Source: Tsukamurella pulmonis (GTDB lineage Bacteria; Actinomycetota; Actinomycetes; Mycobacteriales; Mycobacteriaceae). From it: 64,000 nucleotides of DNA. The notes beneath the pieces are model-generated. The model searched no databases. It was not told where the DNA came from and saw only the letters and a program-made list of their open reading frames with translations. This document shows, in pieces, positions 37,594 to 46,051 of this stretch (within the stretch, counting starts at the first letter, position 1; the number at the start of each line of letters is the position of its first letter). Where the stretch lies: assembly GCF_900103175.1 (NCBI RefSeq), contig NZ_FNLF01000002.1, positions 4,416,136-4,480,135 of the forward strand. Direction: 5' to 3'. The position numbers and the translations under genes were made by a program.

Positions 37594-37974
37594 ATGCGTA
37601 CCGCAGCCCGTCTCGCGGGATCGGTCGTCGTGGCCCTCGGGGTCACCGCCGCGACCGTCTCCCCCGCCACCGCCGCCCTGCCCACCTGCGCGCTCTCCTC
37701 GCTCCCCGCGGAGGCCACCGACACCGCCGACCTCATCCACCAGGGCGGGCCCTTCCCGTACCCGCGCAACGACGGGGTCGTCTTCCAGAACCGCGAGGGC
37801 ATCCTGCCCGCGAAGGCCTCGGGCTACTACCACGAGTACACGGTGCCCACGCCCGGCTCGTCGACCCGTGGCGCGCGCCGGATCGTCACCGGCGGAACGC
37901 CGTTGACCTCCCCGCCCGACTGGTACTACACCGGCGATCACTACGCCTCCTTCTGCATCGTGACGGGAGTCTGA
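37594..37974 (+). CDS. secreted guanyl-specific ribonuclease, RNase Sa/barnase class (126 aa)
   Basis: Small exported endoribonuclease cleaving after guanosine. A signal peptide is clear: MRTAARLAGSVVVALGVTAA with cleavage around ATA or TAA before LPTCALSS. The mature part carries the catalytic triad of microbial N1/T1-type RNases: Glu about 81 in GYYHEYTVPTPG, Arg in GARRIVTG and His about 116 in TGDHYASFC. Two cysteines near the ends can form the disulfide seen in RNase Sa. The gene for its inhibitor (barstar) starts 2 nt after the stop codon, the expected arrangement for protecting the producer. Confidence 0.9.
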   Translation: MRTAARLAGSVVVALGVTAATVSPATAALPTCALSSLPAEATDTADLIHQGGPFPYPRNDGVVFQNREGILPAKASGYYHEYTVPTPGSSTRGARRIVTGGTPLTSPPDWYYTGDHYASFCIVTGV

Positions 37975-37976
37975 GG

Positions 37977-38249
37977 ATGAGGACCTACACCGTGGACGGC
38001 AGCCGCGTGAACGACGTGGAGGACTTCTACACCGAGCTCGGCCGGGCCGTGAACGGCACCGACGGCTACTTCGGCAGCAACCTCGACGCCCTCGTCGACT
38101 GCCTGCGCGGCGGATTCGGCACGCCGGAGGACGAACCCTTCGCGTTCCGGATCACGCACCCCGAGGAGGTGCGCAGCGCACTCGGAGCGAAGCTCTACGC
38201 CGAGGTGCTCGACGTCTTCTCCACCTCCGGGGTTCCGGTCACCACCTAG
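37977..38249 (+). CDS. barstar-family ribonuclease inhibitor (90 aa)
   Basis: Cytoplasmic immunity protein that plugs the active site of the secreted guanyl RNase encoded just upstream. The barstar fold shows in the opening TYTVDGSRVNDVEDFYTELG, the central YFGSNLDALVDCLRGGFG (the acidic helix 2 that contacts the RNase) and a short C-terminal helix KLYAEVLDVFS. Normal length for the family (about 90). Two nt separate it from the RNase stop codon, so the pair is co-translated. Confidence 0.93.
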   Translation: MRTYTVDGSRVNDVEDFYTELGRAVNGTDGYFGSNLDALVDCLRGGFGTPEDEPFAFRITHPEEVRSALGAKLYAEVLDVFSTSGVPVTT

Positions 38250-38330
38250 GTCCCGCGCCGGATCGACCGGGGCGCCGGGCGATCCCGCGAACCGCACCCG
38301 GCCCGGCCGCGGGTGCGCGACGATCGACGG

Positions 38331-39767
38331 ATGACCACCCCGCACACCCGCAGCGAGCACGACCTGCTCGGCGACATCGACGTCCCCGCCGAGGCCTACT
38401 ACGGCGCGCACACCGCGCGCGCCCTGCTCAACTTCCCGATCACCGGCGTCCCCATCGCGATCCACACGCACCTGGTGCACGCCCTGGCGGCCGTGAAACA
38501 GGCTGCGGCGTCGGCGAACCGACAGCTGGGCCTCCTCGATGAGGAGCGGTCCGCCGCGATCGTCGCGGCCTGCGAGCGGATCCGCGGCGGCGGGCTGCAC
38601 GAGTGGTTCGTCGTCGACACCATCGCCGGCGGCGCGGGCACCTCCACCAACATGAACGCCAACGAGGTGGTCGCCAACGCCGCCCTCGAACACCTGGGCC
38701 GCCCCAAGGGCGACTACGCGGCGCTGCATCCGCTCGACCACGTGAACCTGGGCCAGAGCACCAACGACGTGTACCCGACCGCGATCAAGATCGCGCTCAT
38801 CACGCAGCTCGCCGAGCTGGTCGAGGCGCTCACCGGGCTGCGCGGCACCTTCGCCGCCAAGTCCGAGGAGTTCGCGGGCATTCTCAAGATGGGCCGCACC
38901 CAGCTGCAGGACGCGGTGCCGATGACGCTCGGGCAGGAGTTCGGCGCCTTCGCCACCACGCTCGGCGAGGACATCGTGCGGCTGCAGGAGGCCACGCGGC
39001 TGCTGCACGAGCTCAACATCGGCGGCACGGCGATCGGCACGGCCCTCAACGCCCACCCCGGCTACCGGCACAAGGTCATCGAGCAGCTGCGCGAGGTCAC
39101 GGGCATCCACGAGCTGGTCGGCGCCACCGACCTGATCGAGGCCACGGCCGACGTCGGCGTCTTCGTCCAGCTCTCCGGCGTGCTCAAGCGGATCGCGGTC
39201 AAGCTCTCGAAGACGTGCAACGATCTGCGGCTGCTGTCCTCGGGGCCGCGCGCCGGCCTCGCGGAGATCAATCTGCCCGCCGTGCAGGCCGGTTCGTCGA
39301 TCATGCCGGGCAAGGTCAACCCCGTGATCCCCGAGGTGGTCAACCAGATCGCCTACGAGGTGATCGGCCACGACGTCACCGTCACCATGGCCGCCGAGGG
39401 CGGGCAGCTGCAGCTCAACGCGTTCGAGCCGATCATCGCGCGCTCGCTGGTCGAATCCATCGCGCACCTGACCCGCGGCGCCCGGGTGCTCGGCGAGCGC
39501 TGCGTCTCCGGGATCACCGCGAACCGGGATCGGCTGGAGCAGATGGTGAGCGAGTCCATCGGCGTCGTCACGGCGCTGAGCCCCACCATCGGCTACGCCG
39601 CCGCCACCTCCGTCGCCGCGGAGGCGCTCGATTCCGGGCGCGGCGTCGTCGAGATCGTCCGCGAGCGCGAACTGCTCGACGAGCAGACACTCGCCTCCCT
39701 GCTCAGCCCCGAGTACCTCACCGGCCACCCGCCGCACGCGCTGGCGCCCCGGCCCGACGAGGAGTAG
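38331..39767 (+). CDS. aspA: aspartate ammonia-lyase / fumarase-fold lyase (478 aa)
   Basis: Fumarase/aspartase superfamily enzyme; most likely converts L-aspartate to fumarate plus ammonia. The superfamily signature GSSIMPGKVN is present (about residue 321). Other conserved segments are GGAGTSTNMNANEV and LGQSTNDVYPTA. Initial YYGAHTARALLNFPIT resembles AspA (E. coli YYGVHTLRA-like) more than class II fumarases, but the two are close and the choice is not certain. ATG 38331 was chosen over an in-frame 38313 start because the conserved EHDLLGDIDVP begins soon after. It is convergent with the two-component system, with a nested hairpin between. Confidence 0.85.
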   Translation: MTTPHTRSEHDLLGDIDVPAEAYYGAHTARALLNFPITGVPIAIHTHLVHALAAVKQAAASANRQLGLLDEERSAAIVAACERIRGGGLHEWFVVDTIAGGAGTSTNMNANEVVANAALEHLGRPKGDYAALHPLDHVNLGQSTNDVYPTAIKIALITQLAELVEALTGLRGTFAAKSEEFAGILKMGRTQLQDAVPMTLGQEFGAFATTLGEDIVRLQEATRLLHELNIGGTAIGTALNAHPGYRHKVIEQLREVTGIHELVGATDLIEATADVGVFVQLSGVLKRIAVKLSKTCNDLRLLSSGPRAGLAEINLPAVQAGSSIMPGKVNPVIPEVVNQIAYEVIGHDVTVTMAAEGGQLQLNAFEPIIARSLVESIAHLTRGARVLGERCVSGITANRDRLEQMVSESIGVVTALSPTIGYAAATSVAAEALDSGRGVVEIVRERELLDEQTLASLLSPEYLTGHPPHALAPRPDEE

Positions 39768-39774
39768 GCGATTG

Positions 39775-39826
39775 CGCGGAAATCGGCGCGGGAACGGATA
39801 TGAGCGTTCCCAGCGAGAAATCCGCG
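39775..39826. terminator. nested hairpin between convergent aspA and the response regulator
   Basis: Inner stem GGGAACG/CGTTCCC (39790-39796 with 39805-39811, 8-nt loop) and outer stem CGCGGA/TCCGCG (39775-39780 with 39821-39826). It lies between two convergent stop codons. Confidence 0.6.
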
Positions 39827-39841
39827 GATTCCCCGAAGCAC

Positions 39842-40510
39842 CTAGTCCAGACCGTTCTCCAAGGCGTAGCGCGCCAGCTCCACCCGGTTGCCGAGTTGGA
39901 GTTTGCGCAACGTGGCCTGCACGTGGTTCTCGACGGTGCGGTGACTCAGGTGCAGGCGGGTGGCGATCTGCTTGGCGGACAGCCCCTTCGCCACCAGCCG
40001 CAGCACCTCGGTCTCCCGGGCGGTGAGCCCGGGACCGGCGGGCTCGGGCGCCGACGCCATGCGGCGGAACTCGCCCAGCACCAGCCCGGCGAGGCCGGGG
40101 GTGAACACCGGCTGCCCGGCGGCGGTGGCGTGCACCGCCGCGACCAGTTCCTCCGCGGAGGCGCTCTTGACCAGGTAGCCGCAGGCGCCGGCCTTCACCG
40201 CCTCCACCACGTCGTCGCGCTCGTCGGAGGCGGAGAGGATCAGCACCTGCGCCTGCGGCGCGGCCTCGAGCACCAGCGCGGTGCCGGCGGCGCCGTTCCC
40301 GTCGGGCAGCGACATGTCCATCAGGACCACCCCGGGCTGCACGGCCTTCGCGATCCGCCCCGCCGCGGCCACCGAATCGGCGGTCCCGGCGACGGCGAAG
40401 CCGCGCGCCTCCAGGTCGCGGGCCACGGCCTCGCGCCACATCGGGTGATCGTCGACCACCAGCACGGAGATGCCCGCCGGGTCTACGTTCGCGGTATCCA
40501 TAGCTCCCAT
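39842..40510 (-). CDS. NarL/LuxR-type response regulator (222 aa)
   Basis: Two-component response regulator. The receiver domain has an acidic pair in VLVVDDHPMWREA, a phosphoacceptor Asp in VLMDMSLPDGNG (about 65), and the conserved Lys in GYLVKSAS. A C-terminal LuxR helix-turn-helix follows (LTARETEVLRLVAKGLSAKQ and LSHRTVENHVQATLRKL). Start ATG 40510 overlaps the kinase gene by 28 bp; ATG 40501 is an alternative. Cognate kinase: the MacS-type protein encoded immediately upstream. Target genes are unknown; the divergent flippase-like gene at 41720 is one candidate. Confidence 0.92.
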   Translation of the reverse strand: MGAMDTANVDPAGISVLVVDDHPMWREAVARDLEARGFAVAGTADSVAAAGRIAKAVQPGVVLMDMSLPDGNGAAGTALVLEAAPQAQVLILSASDERDDVVEAVKAGACGYLVKSASAEELVAAVHATAAGQPVFTPGLAGLVLGEFRRMASAPEPAGPGLTARETEVLRLVAKGLSAKQIATRLHLSHRTVENHVQATLRKLQLGNRVELARYALENGLD

Positions 40511-41685
40511 TCCACCCCTTCTCCCACGTCCGTGGTCAGCTCGGCGCGGCCGCCGAGCGCCCGCATCCGCCCGACGATGGACTCGGACACCCCCAGTCTG
40601 CCCTCCGCCCGGGCGGCGTCGAGGCGTCCCGGCGCGATCCCGGCACCGTCGTCGCGCACCGTGACCAGCACGGCGTCCCCGACGTCCTCGAGCAGTAGAT
40701 ACGAACGGGCCCCCGGCCCCGCGTGCCGCTCCGTGTTCTCCACGGCGTTGCGCACCGCGGCCGCGAGTTCCGCCGCCGCAGCGGCCGGCAGCACGACGGG
40801 GCCGCCGGGTTCCGCAAGGGTCACGGTCGCGCTCGCGAAGGGGCGCAGCAGATCCCGCAGGTCGACGGTGCCGCCGTCCTCGCGCCCGGGAGCGGCATCG
40901 GGGGTCTCCGCGATCAGGTGCCGCAGCGCCCGCTCCTGCTGCGCCGCCAGCTCACCGAGTGCGCCCAGCTCCGTGCCGGGGCCGCCGAGGGCGGCGCACC
41001 GTCGGGCGAGGAAGGCCAGCGCCTGCAGCACCCCGTCGTGCACCTCGCGGGCGAGGCGCTCGCGGGCGCGGGCCTCGGCGGCCACGCGCTCGGCCTCGCG
41101 GAGCTGTTCCTGCGAGCGGATCGCGACGCGCGCGGCCACGCCCAGCCCGAGCCCGACGGCCATGAACACGGGGTAGTTGGCGTCGCGGAGCACCGTCTCG
41201 GGGAAGGTGCCGCGGTAGATCGCGTTGATGACGGCGATGGCGATGCCGCCGATCACGCCCGCGACGGGGCCGCCGAGGATCGCGGCCGAGACCACCGGGT
41301 TGGTCAACCACAACGTGGTGGGCAGCGCCTGGTTGTGCGCGGTGAACTCGGGCGAGGCCACCCAGACGGTGCCCAGCGCGAGCACCGCGGCGGCCGCGAA
41401 CTCCCCGATCACGAACCAGCGGTTGCGGCCGAAGCCGCGCACGTAGCCGAGGCCCGCGATCGCGCTGACCACCACGACGGCGCCGATCATCACCCAGCTC
41501 CAGCCGATCCGCTCGTACCGGTCGGCCTCGTCGATCTGCCGCCCCACGGCGTACACCACGGACAGCGCGCGGAACCACTGCGCGCCGCGCCACAGCGGCG
41601 CGCGGGGGTCGCCGTCGGTCGCGGCGGCGTCGGCGACACCGCCGGAACGGGCGACGCGCCGCACCCGGGATGCGAGGCCTTGCAT
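40483..41685 (-). CDS. MacS-type membrane sensor histidine kinase (400 aa)
   Basis: HisKA_3-type kinase. The N-terminal half has about five membrane helices (WSWVMIGAVVVVSAIAGLGY; VIGEFAAAAVLALGTVWVA; AAILGGPVAGVIGGIAIAVI), the DUF5931-like input region characteristic of MacS kinases. The dimerisation helix carries the phosphorylatable His in LAREVHDGVLQALA (about 217). The ATPase lid shows VRNAVENTERHAG (N-box) and VRDDGAGIAPG (G-box), with a final GRLGVSESIVGRMRALGG. It overlaps the response regulator gene. The stimulus is not known. Confidence 0.9.
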   Translation of the reverse strand: MQGLASRVRRVARSGGVADAAATDGDPRAPLWRGAQWFRALSVVYAVGRQIDEADRYERIGWSWVMIGAVVVVSAIAGLGYVRGFGRNRWFVIGEFAAAAVLALGTVWVASPEFTAHNQALPTTLWLTNPVVSAAILGGPVAGVIGGIAIAVINAIYRGTFPETVLRDANYPVFMAVGLGLGVAARVAIRSQEQLREAERVAAEARARERLAREVHDGVLQALAFLARRCAALGGPGTELGALGELAAQQERALRHLIAETPDAAPGREDGGTVDLRDLLRPFASATVTLAEPGGPVVLPAAAAAELAAAVRNAVENTERHAGPGARSYLLLEDVGDAVLVTVRDDGAGIAPGRLDAARAEGRLGVSESIVGRMRALGGRAELTTDVGEGVEWELWIPRT

Positions 41686-41706
41686 GTGCCCACGTTAACC
41701 GCTGGG

Positions 41707-41712
41707 TAGGCT
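41707..41712 (+). promoter_or_regulatory. -10 element (TAGGCT) of the flippase-like gene
   Basis: TAGGCT matches TANNNT and ends 7 nt before ATG 41720 with no ribosome site, the leaderless pattern. Confidence 0.5.
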
Positions 41713-41719
41713 GGCGCCG

Positions 41720-42964
41720 ATGCAGGCAGACGACGACGCGCCCTCCGGCGCGGAGCCCTCCGGGGACGCGCCCTCGACGAGCGCTCCCTCGAAGGACGTC
41801 GACAAGACCCGGCGGCGGCTGCGCTGGGTGCGCCGGGTGCTCCTGCTCGTCATCGCGATCATCCTCGGCGTCGAGGCGTACCTCTTCGGCCCGACGGTCT
41901 CGAAGGCGGTCCGCGAGTTCGAGCACATCCGCTGGGAATGGGTCGTGGCCTGCGTGATCGCGGTCTTCTTCTCGATGGACTCGTTCGCCCAGGTGACCCG
42001 CGTCCTGCTCCGCTCGGCGGGCGTGAAGGTCACGCAGCGGCAGGCGCTGAGCCTGCAGCTGGCCTCGAACTCGGTCTCCCAGACCCTGCCCGGCGGCCAG
42101 GTCCTCGCGCCGACGCTGGTCTACCGCCGGACCCGCCTGTGGGGCGCGTCGCAGGTGGTCGCCGCGTGGCAGATCGTGATGAGCGGCCTGCTCATGTCGG
42201 CCGGCCTGGCGGTGCTCGGCCTCGCGGGCGCGCTGCTGGCCGGAGCGAAGACGAGCCCGTACTCGGTCATCTTCTCGGTCGGTATGCTCGTGGTCTTCAT
42301 CGTGCTCGTGCAGTACGTGGCCTCGCACCCCGACGGCCTGTACGTCGTCGGCGCGCGCCTGATCCGATGGACCAACGATCTGCGCAACAAGCCGGAGGAC
42401 GCCGGGCTCGACCGGCTGCGCGAGGTGATCGAGCAGCTCCAGTCCGTGAAGATGAGCCGCCGGTACGGCGGGGAGGCGTTCGGCTGGTCCCTGTTCAACT
42501 GGGTCGCCGACGTGGCCTGCCTCGCCTTCGCCTGCTACGCCGTCGGCGAGGCCCCCGGGCTCGCCGCCCTGGCCGGCGCGTACGCGGCCTCCAAGGTGGT
42601 CAACACCATCAGCCCGATCCCCGGCGGCCTCGGGCTCGTGGAGGGCGCGCTGGTCCCCGCCCTCGCCCTCTCCGGGATGCCGCTGAGCCAGGCCCTGACC
42701 GCGACGCTGCTCTACCGCCTGGTCAGCTACGTCCTGGTCGTCGTGGTCGGCTGGATCGTGATCTTCGCGAGCTACCGCAGCTACCGCGCGACGCTGGACG
42801 TCGACCCCGACGCGGCCGACAAGAACGCCGACGACACGGCCGACCAGGCCGACGAGGAGAACGACGAGCCCTCCGACGCCGCCACGGGGCGGGAGCCCCG
42901 GCCCGACGGTCCGCCGGACGCGGGCACACCGTCGACCGACACCACCCCTGACAAGCACCTTTAG
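41720..42964 (+). CDS. lysylphosphatidylglycerol-synthase-type membrane (flippase-like) protein (414 aa)
   Basis: UPF0104/LPG_synthase_TM family integral membrane protein. The family corresponds to the flippase half of MprF and to free-standing lipid or polyprenol-lipid translocators. About eight helices are predicted. The conserved SNSVSQTLPGGQVLAPTL and the C-terminal NTISPIPGGLGLVEGALVP are diagnostic, containing the glycine/proline-rich re-entrant segments. The C-terminal 70 residues are a charged, disordered Asp/Glu/Pro tail. Divergent from the MacS kinase. Mycobacteria carry a membrane gene (Rv0204c/Rv0205 region) between zmp1 and mmpL3; orthology is plausible but unproven. Confidence 0.87.
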   Translation: MQADDDAPSGAEPSGDAPSTSAPSKDVDKTRRRLRWVRRVLLLVIAIILGVEAYLFGPTVSKAVREFEHIRWEWVVACVIAVFFSMDSFAQVTRVLLRSAGVKVTQRQALSLQLASNSVSQTLPGGQVLAPTLVYRRTRLWGASQVVAAWQIVMSGLLMSAGLAVLGLAGALLAGAKTSPYSVIFSVGMLVVFIVLVQYVASHPDGLYVVGARLIRWTNDLRNKPEDAGLDRLREVIEQLQSVKMSRRYGGEAFGWSLFNWVADVACLAFACYAVGEAPGLAALAGAYAASKVVNTISPIPGGLGLVEGALVPALALSGMPLSQALTATLLYRLVSYVLVVVVGWIVIFASYRSYRATLDVDPDAADKNADDTADQADEENDEPSDAATGREPRPDGPPDAGTPSTDTTPDKHL

Positions 42965-43156
42965 CGCGCGACAACCGACGCTCAAGCGCCCCGCGGCATC
43001 GTCGTCCCTGTGAGCGAGGACCCGCAGCGCTCACTGCGCCCCGGAGTGGAGGGGGGCGCACGGGGGGTCAAGGCCCGGTCGGGTCGCGGCCGGGAGGACC
43101 GCGCCCCGACCGCGTGCCGGCCGCGGACCGATTCCTGGCAGGAGCGAGAGATCTAC

Positions 43157-43162
43157 TACCGT
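43157..43162 (+). promoter_or_regulatory. -10 element (TACCGT) of the DUF3054 gene
   Basis: TACCGT fits TANNNT and ends 6 nt before ATG 43169. The rest of the 204-bp gap upstream (42965-43156) holds only a weak 7-bp hairpin, GTGAGCG/CGCTCAC. Confidence 0.4.
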
Positions 43163-43168
43163 TGCCGT

Positions 43169-43585
43169 ATGCGCATCCCGGTCATCGCCGTCATCGACGT
43201 GCTCTTCGTCCTGCTGTTCGTGACGATCGGCCGGTTCAACCACAACGAGGCCTTCTCGCCCGCCGGCTTCGCCGAGACCGCGTGGCCGTTCCTGCTCGCG
43301 CTGGCCGTGGGCTGGGCGTTCACCTACGTCCTCGCCGCCCTGCGCGGTCACGAGCCCGGCCGCGCCGCCACCTTCGCCCCGGGGCGCGTCTTCCCCGCCG
43401 GCGTCATCATCTGGATCTCGACGGTGGCCTTCGGCATGACGGCCCGCGGCCTGCTCAGCTCGAAGGGCGTCGAGGTCAGCTTCGTCATCGTCGCCACCAT
43501 CACCCTGGGCGTGTTCCTGCTGGGCTGGCGCGCCGTGGCGCAGGCGGTCCTCGCCCGGCGCGCGAAGACGCCGGTGAAGGCCTGA
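43169..43585 (+). CDS. DUF3054 membrane protein (138 aa)
   Basis: Four-helix membrane protein of the DUF3054 family. The first helix IPVIAVIDVLFVLLFVTIGR with the following FNHNEAFSPAG, the second WPFLLALAVGWAFTYVLAAL, and VFPAGVIIWISTVAFGMTARG in the third are typical. The function of the family is unknown. Start ATG 43169, with a -10-like TACCGT 6 nt upstream; upstream in-frame GTG 43010 would add a low-complexity extension and is rejected. The stop lies 1 nt before the stop of the convergent PBP-like gene. Confidence 0.85.
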   Translation: MRIPVIAVIDVLFVLLFVTIGRFNHNEAFSPAGFAETAWPFLLALAVGWAFTYVLAALRGHEPGRAATFAPGRVFPAGVIIWISTVAFGMTARGLLSSKGVEVSFVIVATITLGVFLLGWRAVAQAVLARRAKTPVKA

Positions 43586-43586
43586 G

Positions 43587-45218
43587 CTACTTCAGGTACG
43601 CGCCCGCGACCTGGAGCGACCCGGCGCCCGAGCGCTCGCCGGTCACCATGATCGCGAAGGCCTGATCGCCGCGGTAGCCGATGAACCAGCCCGGCCCCTC
43701 GGGGCCGTTGGTGCCCACGAGGCCCTTGGCCTTCGTCGAGACCAGGTCGCTGCCGTCGCCCGACGGGGAGACGGTGGCGTCCATCTTCGCGCGTACCGCC
43801 TTGAGGATCTTCTCGTCGACCTCACCGAGCGGCGCGCTGGGCTTCGCGGTCTGGCCCTGCACCACGTACGGCGCCGTCGTCCTGCCCTTGGCGATCGCGG
43901 AGGCGAGGACGGCCATGCCGAACGGGCTGGCCTTGACGGTGTCGGCGCCGAGCTCGGCGGCGCCGCGGCCGCCCGTGCCGGGGAGCTGCGCGGTCGTCGT
44001 CTTCACCCCGGTCATGGCGAACTCGGTGCCCATGCCCAGCGGCGCGAGCAGCGCGCCCTGCTTCCCGGCGTCGTTCCCCGCCGCCGCGTTGACCTCCTGG
44101 TACAGCGGCTCGAGCACCGGGCCGGTGGTGGAGAGGCCGTTCAGCGCCCAGTCGGTCGCGATGCCGCTGGCCTGGGTGTTCTGCGCGGCGGCGAGCACCG
44201 CGCCGGTGGAGACGGAGAGCACGACCATCGCGGCGGGCTGCCCCAGCTGCACGACGGCGTTCTCGACGTCGAGCTGCACCTTCGGGTCCATCGCGGCCCG
44301 CAGGTCCGGTCCGGGCGGCCCCTGGAAGCCGACGATCTTCGTGGGCGGCTTGCCGTTCGTGAGCAGCTGCACCTCCCAGCCGGCGGTCGCGTCGCGGTTG
44401 GCCTGCCAGGCGCCCTTGATCCCGTCGAACAGGGGCGAGAACAGCTGGCGGTTGGCGATGAGCAGGTCGTCGGCGGTGGTGTCCTGCAGTCCGGGAACGG
44501 CTTTCAGGTCGTCGCCGAGCACGCCGTAGTCGTCGTCGCGCAGATCCACGACGGGCACGGGCTTGCCGGGGTCCGCCTTCGCCTTGGCGGCCAGCGACTC
44601 CGGCGTGACGAGCGGCGCGACGGGGGAGACGATCTTCGCCACCCGGCTCAGGCTGTCGCTGAGGTTCTTGGTCTTGTTCGGGTCGACGGTCAGCCGGTGC
44701 ACGGTGCCGGCGAACATCAGCTCCGACTTGTCCGCGCCGAAGACCTTGGGAGCCTTGGCGTCCGTGCGGATCTGCCGGATCGCCGTCTGGGGCGTGAGTC
44801 CGGGCGCCAGCACCGCGGGGTCCCACGAGATGCGCCAGCCGATGGAGAGCTCCGACGCGGAGCCCTTGGTGGTGTAGTCCCAGTCGCGCCCGTCGCCGAA
44901 GTTCCAGTGCGTCTTGACGTCGAAGGTGGCGTTGCCGCCGGAGTAGCGCTGCACGTTGGAGGCCTTGACCTCCACGGTCTTGGCGTTCATGTCGCGCAGC
45001 GTGCGACCGATGACGCCGCCCGCGACGTCCGGAGAGGAGGTGAACGCGGCGGCGGCGACCGCCTTGCCCTCGCCCAGTGCCGTGGCGTACCCGTCGAGCA
45101 TCTTCTGCACGTCCGAGGAGGCGCTGTCGCCGCACGCGGCCAGCCCGCCGCCGAGTCCGAGCAGGACGACGGAGACCACTGCGGCGGAGGCGTACCGTGC
45201 TCGGCCGCTTCGTCTCAC
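43587..45218 (-). CDS. penicillin-binding-protein-like lipoprotein lacking the catalytic motifs (543 aa)
   Basis: Exported lipoprotein of the class B PBP / PbpLipo type (Rv2864c-like). Start GTG 45218 (GAGGAG 6-7 nt upstream) gives a twin-Arg-like basic n-region, hydrophobic core and lipobox GLAAC. An NTF2-like MecA N-terminal domain follows, then a PBP dimerisation domain and a transpeptidase-like domain. At the position of the S-x-x-K motif, after STGAVLAAAQNTQ, the sequence reads STTGPVLEPLY, where YPPGSTFK would be expected, so Ser and Lys are absent. The KTGT region reads TKAKGLVGTNGPEGPGWF. I infer a pseudo-transpeptidase, perhaps a scaffold or regulator of peptidoglycan synthesis. It is shorter than Rv2864c (603 aa). 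Confidence 0.85.
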   Translation of the reverse strand: MRRSGRARYASAAVVSVVLLGLGGGLAACGDSASSDVQKMLDGYATALGEGKAVAAAAFTSSPDVAGGVIGRTLRDMNAKTVEVKASNVQRYSGGNATFDVKTHWNFGDGRDWDYTTKGSASELSIGWRISWDPAVLAPGLTPQTAIRQIRTDAKAPKVFGADKSELMFAGTVHRLTVDPNKTKNLSDSLSRVAKIVSPVAPLVTPESLAAKAKADPGKPVPVVDLRDDDYGVLGDDLKAVPGLQDTTADDLLIANRQLFSPLFDGIKGAWQANRDATAGWEVQLLTNGKPPTKIVGFQGPPGPDLRAAMDPKVQLDVENAVVQLGQPAAMVVLSVSTGAVLAAAQNTQASGIATDWALNGLSTTGPVLEPLYQEVNAAAGNDAGKQGALLAPLGMGTEFAMTGVKTTTAQLPGTGGRGAAELGADTVKASPFGMAVLASAIAKGRTTAPYVVQGQTAKPSAPLGEVDEKILKAVRAKMDATVSPSGDGSDLVSTKAKGLVGTNGPEGPGWFIGYRGDQAFAIMVTGERSGAGSLQVAGAYLK

Positions 45219-45298
45219 TCCGGTCTCCTCGCTGCTCACAGGTCGTTCGGCATCCCTGGTCGCGGAGTTTACCTTTCCGCACATGGCATCCTTGGGAT

Positions 45299-46033
45299 AT
45301 GGATCGGTTGGTTCGCTCCCGGGACCGCGCCGCATCGTCGATGCCCGGCGTGCAGTCGCGGCACTGCTTCTCCTTCGGCGATCACTACGATCCGGACAAC
45401 ACGCACCACGGCGTGCTGCTGGCCTGCAATGCCGAGCAGGTCGCGGCGGGGACGGGCTTCGACACGCACCCGCACCGCGCCGTCGAGATCGTCACCTGGG
45501 TGCTGTCCGGTGCCCTGGTGCATCAGGACAGCGAGGGACACGCCGGGCTGGTGCATCCGGGGCTCGCGCAGCGGATGAGCGCCGGCACCGGTGTGCTGCA
45601 CTCCGAGCGCAACGACCGCCCCGATCCCGCCGGCGCCGACGTCCGGTTCGTCCAGATGTGGGTCCTTCCGGACGAGCCGGGCGGCGCACCGTCGTACGAG
45701 CAGCGGGAGGTGGACGCGGACCTCGCCACCGGCGCGCTGGTGCCGGTCGCCTCGGGCGAGCCGGAGCAGGACGCGGCGGTCCGCATCGGCAACCGCGGCG
45801 CCACCCTGTTCGCAGCGCGGCTCGCGCCGGGCGGCACCGCCGTGCTGCCCGAGGCGCCCTTCGGGCACCTCTACCTCGCGCAGGGCGCGCTCACCGGCGA
45901 GTCGGACGCGGGCTCGCTCGCCTTGTCCGACGGTGACTCGCTGCGCACCGCCGGGGACGCGCGGCGCGTGACCGCGGGGCCCGACGGTGCCGAGCTCCTG
46001 TTCTGGCGCATGCGCACCCGCCTCGGCGGCTGA
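45299..46033 (+). CDS. pirin family protein, YhhW type (244 aa)
   Basis: Bicupin of the pirin family; bacterial members include quercetin 2,3-dioxygenase-like proteins and redox-sensing regulators. The metal-binding histidines are visible in FDTHPHRAVEIVTWVLSG and the following SAGTGVLHSERND; the second cupin is less conserved. Start ATG 45299; a TACCTT hexamer at 45270 is a candidate -10. It is divergent from the PBP-like gene and convergent with the CocE-type hydrolase, whose stop codon lies 18 bp away. The cellular role is unspecified. Confidence 0.88.
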   Translation: MDRLVRSRDRAASSMPGVQSRHCFSFGDHYDPDNTHHGVLLACNAEQVAAGTGFDTHPHRAVEIVTWVLSGALVHQDSEGHAGLVHPGLAQRMSAGTGVLHSERNDRPDPAGADVRFVQMWVLPDEPGGAPSYEQREVDADLATGALVPVASGEPEQDAAVRIGNRGATLFAARLAPGGTAVLPEAPFGHLYLAQGALTGESDAGSLALSDGDSLRTAGDARRVTAGPDGAELLFWRMRTRLGG

Positions 46034-46051
46034 CCCGCCGAGGCGCTCCCG

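Noticed and set aside
41720-42964. Overlapping minus-strand frame (continuing to 40952) through the flippase-like gene
   Set aside because: Composition noise; both true genes (MacS kinase and membrane protein) have membrane helices and family motifs in other frames.
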